From: Sarcomyxa edulis
Lineage: Eukaryota; Basidiomycota; Agaricomycetes; Agaricales; Mycenaceae
Reading direction: 5' to 3'
DNA length: 64,000 bases
Assembly: GCA_009761415.1 (NCBI GenBank)
Contig: QUOL01000004.1
Span: 558,001-622,000 of the forward strand
Of the stretch, positions 46,333 through 54,505 are shown piece after piece. The notes below the pieces were generated by a model, which saw nothing but the letters and a program-made list of their open reading frames with translations, was not told the origin of the DNA and searched no databases. The position numbers and the translations under genes are program-made. Each line of letters starts with the position of its first letter. Within the stretch, counting starts at the first letter, position 1.

Positions 46333-48453
46333 TCTACGTTCGAATCACGTTGTGAACTTTTTTCTTTTTTTTCTTTTTGAAGTTCTTGTGGATTCTGGAT
46401 TTCTTCTGTTCAGAAGGTAGCTACATCTGAAATATAACCTTGATTTTGTGAAAAAAAAATTGAATAAATTTCTTCTGTAAAAGCCAGTACCTTTTGCTCT
46501 GTATCTGTCCAGGTGATCGAGTGTGTTTGTATTGCATGTGTAATGTTGGGTGCAAGTGAAGCTCTTGCACCTATCTTGCTTTTCCCTCAGTCAAGTTGAA
46601 TTATGTATGTTTCTAAAAGTGGTTGACTGTTGCGCAAACCTTTTTGCCCTGCCCAAAGTCTGCCTCACCGGCCTTCTCGGCGTTCTTGAGGTCACATGAC
46701 ATATCTTTGTGCTCATTGTTGGACGTGACAAGAACATGTTTTGACTTGATTCTCCGTATCTCTGGGTTCATGCAATGCTTATAAATGCATGTTTCAACCC
46801 CTAAGGGGCCCAAGAATGTGTATACAGGCAGGAGCAAGGATGTCTATAGATTAAAGGACCTTGTAATATGCTGCAAGAGGTCAGGGGTTGGTGAAGGAAT
46901 AGTACAGTATTCCAAAGTTGTGAAGGACAGACATAAAAGATAAAGGAACAGGAGGGGTAGGTAACTCTGCATCTAAATGATCTGTCCCAGGACGAAGTTC
47001 TTGGCTATAAGCTCAGGAATGTTTAGACTCTGGAAACCAGTAGAGATAAATGAAATAAATCCAGGAGTATTCCTGGATGCAGATAGACAAAATGAGATAA
47101 CTCACAAGGACAGTATCAGCCATTGCCTGACTTAGAGGCTCTATCAATTAACTCTGGAGCATCTAAAGAGATGAGGGCTAGTCCAGATTTGCTTGTAGAA
47201 GAACTAAGAGGGGTTGGGTGATGGTAGGTGCAGGGGAATGCTTACCTTACCTGATAAGGGAGCTCTGGAACTTTAGAACCATATGGACAGGCAGTGAGTA
47301 ATGATATATCCATCTTTTACTAGAATTTAAGTATCAGTGAGAGGCTCCTTGAAGGCTGAGAGCTTGAGAAAATCAAAAGGAAGATTGAGAATCGGAGATA
47401 TAGCCTATAGACAAGGAAGATTTGCTGAGGGAAGAGAATTAGAGTTGAACAGAGGCCAGAGTAGGCTAGCAGAGGACTCAAGGAATGTGAGTTGTTTGGT
47501 CTAATGGTCAACTTTTGCGCTCATTGTTTATTTTGTGCTTGTATAGGAAATTTGTGCAATAAACTAATGGGCAGTGAGTGCATAGTCAATAGCCCAGAAT
47601 TGATACTAATTGTGGGATTTCCATGTATTTCCAGATGTTGGTAAAAAATATACTCTGTCTGATAGGTGAGTAGCAAAGCTGAGAAAACACTGAGAAAACA
47701 CCAAGAAGATGTTCAGGAAAAAATGAGAAATAGTGCATGCTCATTTACAGTGCTTAACCATTTCATATCCACCTATATTTGTTGTCAAATGAATTTCCCT
47801 CCAATTCAAAGCATAAGCTCTAACACTATGACACGCTGTAGAGGTACTTTATGTATTTTTGATAAACTGTATTGCAGTTGTGCTCGAATCGAGTTCAATT
47901 CTCGATTCGAGCGCAACCGCAATGCAAAAAAATGTCTGCAAAAATATCATGGAATTTATGCACTGGCTGGATTCGAACCTGTGTGAAGGCGTGAGCTTGA
48001 ACCGATCACGTGATCGATGACGTGCGAACAAGTGTACTCCACAAAACATACACTCGTTCGCACGTCATCGAACCACGTGATGTATTCGAGAAGAAAATAA
48101 CTGCGCTCATGCAGGATCGAACTCGGACTCTTCGGTCATAATACCGAGAAACTGACAACTTGACCACTAGTCTACAAGATCACATGACATTTTGAACATT
48201 TCGTAATCACATCCTGGGGGGTGTCTCCTATGCCAATATAAAAAAACATTGTTCTAACAGGCTCTAAGAAGGTCTAGTTGCATGCAGGTTATGTGTATAG
48301 TCTAGATGGTGTAGCCAAATATACAAGTGTATGATTTTACTTGTACACTTGTTTGCAGATCATAGGTTACATGACATATCACGTGATGTGTCATGTGTCG
48401 CATTGTTGAAAAGCTGTGGAGCTTCTTGTTTCATATTTCACTCCCCACTCGTC
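46333..48453. repeat. Gene-free repeat-rich stretch with hairpins and tRNA-like fragments
   Basis: A second copy of the B-box-like repeat occupies 46333-46530. The next kilobase shows nothing I recognise. A perfect 12-bp inverted repeat (GCTCGAATCGAG, 47882-47893, with 47901-47912) has a 7-base loop. A longer one (CGATGACGTGCGAACAAGTG, 48016-48039, with 48048-48070) has one or two mismatches. Minus-strand tRNA-like boxes occur at about 48100-48175. The DNA just before 48454 (TACACTTGTTTGCAGATCAT and CACGTGAT) repeats parts of the inverted repeat. Confidence 0.5.
48105..48175 (-). repeat. tRNA-derived SINE-like or tRNA pseudogene fragment
   Basis: On the minus strand TAGACTAGTGGTCAAG resembles a Pol III A box, and GAGTTCGATCCTG a B box, spaced about 50 bp as in tRNAs. 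Between them is TCGGT-ATTATG-ACCGA, an anticodon-arm-like hairpin. The acceptor ends do not pair, so it is not a functional tRNA. Confidence 0.45.
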
Positions 48454-49099
48454 ATGTCCACCCCCGGTCATCTTCTTGACAAATGGACTCACAGACATGA
48501 TATTCAGTGTATCCAAAGAGACTACTTAGCCACAACTGACAAAACAACTCCTGAGCAACTCCAACGCTTTATTGAAATCGATGACGCAACTCGGAAACGT
48601 GGAGTTGGGGTAAGTTTTCCTCCGTCTTCGAGATATGAGCATGATTTGTGATGTATACTAGGATCCCCCTTGCCTACGCAGTTATGCCGTTCTCCCTGCT
48701 GAATTCAATCCTTTTGGTCGGGAACCAGAACATGCGACCTATATACGTGCACGTTATTTTGGTGTAGGCGTGACTGCCAAAACCATCATACGGACCGCTT
48801 CACGTATGAACGTCAGAATTGCCCGTATCGACTCCACTAGCACAGTCACTACCTGGCACATGGCCCTGTTGACAGGTCAAAACATCGCCACCGTTTTATC
48901 GAAGATATGCCGGCACCCTATAAAGTGCCGGTGGGTTGCCAGTGGACACGCGACCTACGCATTCACTATATTTAGCAACTACGACCCAACTCCAACCGCT
49001 CCCCTCAACAACGACAAACAAATGCTCATTGCAATCATACAAACATTTCTGGGCGTCGAGAAGTCACCAGAGTGGTATTTTGAAGGGTATGCCTATTGA
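48454..49099 (+). CDS. Orphan protein, 197 residues, inside the inserted segment
   Basis: Two exons with a clean 52-nt GTAAGT...TAG intron (48610-48661). The protein starts MSTPGHLLDKWTHRHDIQCI, continues LQRFIEIDDATRKRGVG, and after the intron DPPCLRSYAVLPAEFNPFGR, YIRARYFGVGVTAKTIIRTA, TSTVTTWHMALLTGQNIATV, ICRHPIKCRWVASGHATYAF and ends WYFEGYAY. I do not recognise the family. It is not low complexity and keeps frame across the intron, so it is likely real. It could be cargo of the inserted element or a mobile-element accessory protein. There are no membrane spans or signal peptide. Confidence 0.6.
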
Positions 49100-52000
49100 T
49101 GTGGTGGTTTTATCGTTGGTATTGACTGATTGTGCAACGGTAAGATAATTTCTCAATACTATATGTGTGTGTTCATAAATAACTAACACATTGTCCTAAA
49201 TTTCAGTGGGAGATGATTTTTGTTTAGTATGCATAATGACATTTGGTTTTGAGTGAAGGTGTTATTGTATGGAAATTCATCAGAGATAATTTGATTATAA
49301 CACGTACCATTTTTTTGGATTCTCCGTGAGCACAAATGCATCCAGATACAGCACCGGCCTCACATTGAACACGCATGCTGATCCAAAATGATGAATAAAT
49401 TCAGAAATCATCCAATTTTACAGTATGACTTTCTAAAACTTGTAATTTGTGGTCTAAAATGTTTGATTGTGCTGCAATGGAATGGCAGAACTCCAATTGT
49501 TCTGCTGCATCACTCTTGAAGAACTGGTTCACATAGAACAACCCCAATGTTTGTGTCTAGGTAATCAGAATTGTTCAAATGTATTGAATACTTAAAGCCA
49601 AGGGGGTGCCGGCTTCTGAGTTTTGCTTTCAGACCCACAGAGCGGACCTACCTACGTCATAAGCAGCACATGGTCTACAAATTGCCTTATTGGGAATTCC
49701 AATCACCCGGATCACCCCTCAACTATAACAATGGCCCTACCGGGCAGGCCTGGACACTTCGGTATAACTGAGGAAAGGTTGTGTGCACGGCAAAGCCCCG
49801 CACTCCCCCATGAATGCCTCATTTTTGTCAAAATGCAACAAACTGAGTGCGGTAACACCCTCAAAGCTTTGGGAGCTTACCCATTTCAGTGCATCTATCT
49901 GCAAAGGGTAAGATGGGATATTGTACAATCTACGTTGAGTACACTGCAGTATTGTAATAGGTGTTGGGATCCTATTGGCTTGACTCCGGAGAGATACCAG
50001 TACTTAACGTATACAACAAGGGGACACAGGACGGTTATAAACAGGTAAATTGCTAGGGGACAAACACATAAGAAACAGGTATTCCAACTCGGAGTATGTG
50101 CAGCTATCTACAGAGTAGTACAAACACTAGTAAATACTTGGGTGGCAGGTAGCAGCACGCACACCAAGTGTTACTCCAATATGCAGGACATGACCCGCAC
50201 AGCTGCCTTTGAGTCACTCTACCTCCTGCCAAATGGGGGTGTAACCTTGTTCCAATGTTCCTACATCGGAGTTCGGATGTATTGTTTGCCTCCGTTGCCA
50301 TAAGCTTCCATCGCCGTACTTACCTACCTTACTTTACCACCACCACCATCATTACTGTGGTAGAAAATGTAATCCGCGTATGGACGAGAAATCGGTCGTC
50401 TCAAGCCAAAATGGTGCTGAGTAGTAGAATACCTATATAACCGAATAATCAGCAAATACAGAGTATAATTGAAACAAACCTAATTGATCCACAAGCAAGT
50501 GGACTTGAATTGAGGTGGGATAAGGAAGATATCCAGCAGGGAGGTCGACGATGAAAGACGCATAGTGAGCGTCGAGTCCTATCGTGTTTCCTAATCGGGA
50601 AACTGTGATAGCTGGCGGCTTCGGGTGCTTTGAATCAGGAGATATGAGTGAAATTGAGGGAAGATGAATGGAGAGGGTTTGAGGACGAGGTCTTCCACGT
50701 CCGCGTCGTTCAGTGGGAGAGTCAGAACGGTGGTGGGAGAAAGAAGGAAGGTAAAGTTTAAAATAAGGGTGGCTGTGCTTCGCTTTCTGTATGACGCCGG
50801 GTGCTGAATTTAAGGGTACCTGTAGGGGAAGGGGTTCAGCAGCAATAGACAGTAGATGAAGGCTCAATATATATATTCTCGGGGCTCTTGTAGCTCAGTT
50901 CTTGCTCCAGGTGGTATGGCTCGGGACTTCTCGAGTCAACTGGTGAAATCCAAGGTAAGAGGAGATAATCTTCATTCGAAGGCCGAAGTAAGCCTATAAG
51001 TCTAATGGTACGGAGGGTGGGATGTGTGCACGCGTACTCTCGCATCACCAGGGCCCTGGAATGTGGTGTGTAATATGATAAGGGAATTTCGATAAAATGT
51101 GAAATGAAGTTGAAATAGTTGCGGCGCGAGATAAGAGTGATATAAAATTTGGTTGTCCATGTTTTTGTAGGTGGAATAGTGTCTGTTTTATGTGAAAATA
51201 AAATCGAGAATATCACGCGGCGCGTTCCCCAAGATTCCGCCAAGGGAAGAGAGTCTTGGATGAGTAAACACAACAGAGTCTGGCGCACAAACACTGCCCC
51301 CCAACAGTATGGCAGCACGGACTAGTGTGGACTCATCTCCCCTTGGTTTTGTTTTGGAGTAGCAACCGCTTGACAGGCTCGAGCGAGTGGAAATGATGGA
51401 TGAAGGAATGATTGTAAATTGATGAAACTATGAAGAAATCCGAATTTCAGTATCTGATAAGTGCCAGGAACGTACTAAGCAACGAGAATGGTCTATACCC
51501 GGGCCATAGAACCTGCTAAACCATTGCGGCGCGTAGTCTTGACGAGTGTGAGAGGATATGTAGTGCGATGGCGAAGAGGAGGCTGTGATGTGGTCGTGTT
51601 TGGCTGCAGCTTCCGCGCTAGGACGGGACTTGGGTGTTTTGAATCTCTCGAGCGCCTGCATAAAAAGAGAGGCTCGAGCTCATCAAGTTGGTGTAGCAAT
51701 AGGGTAGAGAATCAAGAACAATTCAGAATAATATGAAAATTGAGAAAATCCGGTATCCATTGGAGAAGTAGAAGAAAGGCAGTGATTCTGCGATTTGTAA
51801 AGTAAGTCTGGGCATCTCTTGTCAAGCGGATCGACGAGGAGCCCATTTTTCCCTTCCACATCACCTCTTGCTATTTTCGAATATCAAACATTTGTCCTGT
51901 TTTGTCTTTCTCCTTTGAGTATCGACACTCCAAGTGTCTTCCAGGGGGGTGGAGATTGCAATCTATATTTGACACACAATCTGCCTCATTCTTCTTCAGA

Positions 52001-52209
52001 CTACAGCTAATAGGAACATCTCTAGATTTCCTGAGAATACTTGTTTCTTGGACTACAAAGCCACTAGACGTTAGATTCACTGGTGGTGGTCCCAATCCAG
52101 AGGCTCTCTGTTTTGTTGTGTTCTCATCAAGTCAGATTGTTTTCTCTCACGCCTCATCCAGGGACTATACACCAACATCAACAATCTTCTCGTTATTCTC
52201 TCTTGTACT
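49100..52209. other. Gene-poor stretch of the inserted segment
   Basis: About 3 kb with no gene I can support. Open frames of 140-160 codons on the minus strand (50433-51318) and one on the plus strand (49623-50048) have no recognisable features and no clear introns or homologous motifs. The composition is unremarkable. Confidence 0.4.
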
Positions 52210-52626
52210 ATGACAATGAATAGCGAACATCACCCCAAATTCAAGGTACATACATCACATGTGCACCTTTAGGACATCAATCTGACTAAATTCAAGATTG
52301 GGGATTATGCATGGAGACGAGACGGAATTTCTCATACGTGGCATTGGTCAAAGATTGCTGCAGTCCACAAAGATGAATTTATGGTATGTAAGATGTTGTT
52401 TACTGTGTTTGACAACTGATACGCAAACATGAGATAGGATATTTTCTCGTGGGCGTACACTGTGCACAATATCTCGGGTTTTACAAGCTGCTGTCTGGAA
52501 TCGGAGCTTCGACACCCTACATTTTTTCCATTGCAGAAAAAGAAGGCTAAATGTAGAGTGTGGGATAAAAACACTGCTCAGTATGCACTTGACCATATTG
52601 ACAATTTAGCTGGGTTGTTACAGTAA
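52210..52626 (+). CDS. Possible small orphan gene, about 112 residues
   Basis: The start is MTMNSEHHPKFK (52210). A very short 27-nt GT/AG intron is followed by DINLTKFKIGDYAWRRDGIS and HWSKIAAVHKDEFM. A second intron is followed by DIFSWAYTVHNISGFTSCCL, and the end is KKKAKCRVWDKNTAQYALDH. The pieces stay open across both introns, but the 27-nt intron is shorter than usual for these fungi. I do not recognise the protein. Confidence 0.35.
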
Positions 52627-53308
52627 TTTGTGTTATCAGCAGCAATACATTATATTGTCTGCAGTAAATCTCATTCCTCAACTAGAAAAGGTTATCCCGA
52701 CAAAGAGAATAGGATCAGGAGATCCTTGCTGCTGGCAGGCTTGACCACTTTGCTGGCGCATGACACGTGATGTCACATCATGCAAAACGCGCAAGATAAA
52801 AATGAAGGGTGTAATGGTCAGGCTAATGCCGGTCCATTACACCCAGTTTGTTACTCCGATAGTCAAACCCGTCACACTCTTATCTGATCGCCAGCTGTAC
52901 TTTTCTTTCTCTTTGTCTAATCAACGCTAGTAATTGGCACTTCTCAGTATCGAGGACTCTAGCTAAGTTTTCCTTGACTTTGTTGCTAGTCTGTTACACC
53001 AGACTCTCCCTCTATTTTCCATTCTCGGTGCCTTGCCCGTTACAAAGGGGAAAAGGAAAAGGTAGGTACAGATAAGTAAGAAGGAAAGAAAAGAAAAGAA
53101 AAGAAAGGAAAATGTATAGTAGATTGTCCATTAAGGGGAGTCCTTACACCACCCCAACAAATTCTTATGGTGCTTTCTCTGGGTCCCAGGTGTTAGAACT
53201 CAGGGGGAGTCTTACCACCTGAGTCAAACACAACCACATAGCTTACCGTTGTCATGTCTGTTGTCACTCCTTAGTTACTTGTTGGAAGGTTAACGTCGGT
53301 CCGCATCA
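52627..53308. repeat. Intergenic with hairpin and AAAAG microsatellite
   Basis: GGGTGTAATGG (52807-52817) and CCATTACACCC (52834-52844) form a perfect 11-bp inverted repeat with a 16-base loop. An (AAAAG)n-like purine tract lies at about 53082-53112. No gene is seen. Confidence 0.5.
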
Positions 53309-53725
53309 TCAAAGTTCAACATCAGGCTCAGGGTGTAAGCTTGTTGCATCTGTAAATTGAAGCTGTAGACACTCTTGGCGGCGTATAAGGTCAAAATCAG
53401 CTACAAGGTTGCTGTCAAGTTGTTCACAATGAGAGTGGCCTGCTTTGGGAAGGAAATGCTTTTGCTTTGAGACAGCCTTTTTGACAAAAGAGACATGAGC
53501 TCGAGCGGACGTGGATTTTTGGCCAGAGGGTTTTGACATAGCCAAGGAATGAGAGAATGAGGATGTAGCAGTGGGCAATGAAGAACACTCAGATGGAGAA
53601 GTGTTAGTGAGAGAGCCAGAGGAAGAGCTGGACAATAAGGTGGAACTGGAAAATGTTTTAAAGCGACGGCCTGGAGATATGCACCTATTCTTCCGTTTCC
53701 TAGAGCCTGCATCAGGAAAATGCAT
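53309..53725 (-). CDS. Doubtful Ser-rich open frame, 138 codons
   Basis: A single frame starting MHFPDAGSRKRKNRCISPGR, rich in Ser with basic patches (KKAVSKQKHF). It has no known domain and no introns. It might be a fragment of a mobile-element accessory protein or noncoding. Listed for completeness. Confidence 0.2.
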   Translation of the reverse strand: MHFPDAGSRKRKNRCISPGRRFKTFSSSTLLSSSSSGSLTNTSPSECSSLPTATSSFSHSLAMSKPSGQKSTSARAHVSFVKKAVSKQKHFLPKAGHSHCEQLDSNLVADFDLIRRQECLQLQFTDATSLHPEPDVEL

Positions 53726-54505
53726 TTTTCCCTAGAGCACCCTGAGGGTAAGCCAGAGCTTCTCAGAGCTTCTCAGAAATCCCAGAGCTTCAGAGCATTC
53801 AGAGCTTATTCAGAGCAACCCCAGATAACCTCAGTGCCACCCCAGATAATCTCAGTGCCTGTCTGATCTATTGAGTGCAGTTTAGAGCTTTTGGAAATCT
53901 CACATTTTCTTGCATGCAAGTCAAGTTTTATTCAATCAAACACATATATTCATAGTCTCCCAATACATGATAACTACAAGAGACATAGAACAAGAGAGGA
54001 AATAGTAGGGAAAAGGGTGGAAATAGTATAGGGAGGTGAAAAAAGGTTGGGAGATGGTGAAAAGAAGTAGGAGGAGGTGGGAAAAGGTGAAAAAGAGATG
54101 GGGGAGGGTGCAAAAGGGATAGGGGATCTTTGGATTCCCCTCTGTTGTTGTGCAGGTTTTTTGCCTTCTTGAGGTTGCCCTTATACAAACCCTGAACTTG
54201 AAATTGTGAATTTCTTAAGAAAAAAAAAAAAAAACATCAACATGTTACTGTTACACTACAGCACTACAGCCCTATACAATATATGGCTAACAACATATAC
54301 CCAATACTATGGTTTCTATTTAGTACTACCAATCTATCATTGTAGAAATGTGTATATAAGTCAAACAAAAAGTCTATGAAGAAAGGAAACTTGTCAAACA
54401 AACTAACTGGTGATACCGTAGACAAAAGTAGCTTTTCCAATCAATCTTTCCATAAAAAAAGCAGGACTCGTGTATGCCATGCTTGCAATGGCCCGCTTCC
54501 GCAAG
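53726..54505. repeat. Low-complexity right end of the inserted segment
   Basis: Short direct repeats of CAGAGCTTCTCAGAG and CCCAGATAACCTCAGTGCC types occur at 53755-53875. Purine-rich GGTGGGAAAAGG-like repeats follow at 54000-54110, and a 16-A run near 54219-54234. GGACTCGT near 54464 is the inverted partner of the left-end hairpin arm. Confidence 0.5.

Larger units (their letters stand above)
45299..54505. mobile_element. 9.2-kb segment interrupting the satellite array
   Basis: The left array stops after CCCACTACTCCCAAA (45298) and the right array resumes with TCACTATAGTGATTT (54506). In intact units these two strings are directly joined. The left unit variant (CAGTGTACTCAGCCCACTAC) is elsewhere followed by TGAACTCACCCC, which is what is found on the right. 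The segment therefore looks inserted within the palindrome of one unit, with no or a 1-bp target duplication. It starts with a hairpin (see separate entry). It contains no transposase, Rep, integrase or reverse transcriptase that I can see. It does contain two small orphan genes, a minisatellite and tRNA-like repeats. The type of element is unknown. Confidence 0.6.

Noticed and set aside
46102..46420. Two overlapping plus-strand frames with repetitive peptides
   Set aside because: The repetition comes from the minisatellite and occurs in two frames alike, so coding is unlikely.
50433..51318. Two adjoining minus-strand frames of 144 and 160 codons
   Set aside because: No recognisable features, no clean splice join, composition of chance frames.
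45299..54505. Classic Helitron (TC...CTRR) or LTR retrotransposon as the insert
   Set aside because: Ends are TTACGAG and CGCAAG in one orientation and CTTGCG and CGTAA in the other; no long terminal repeats or polymerase are seen. Only a Helentron-like origin stays open.
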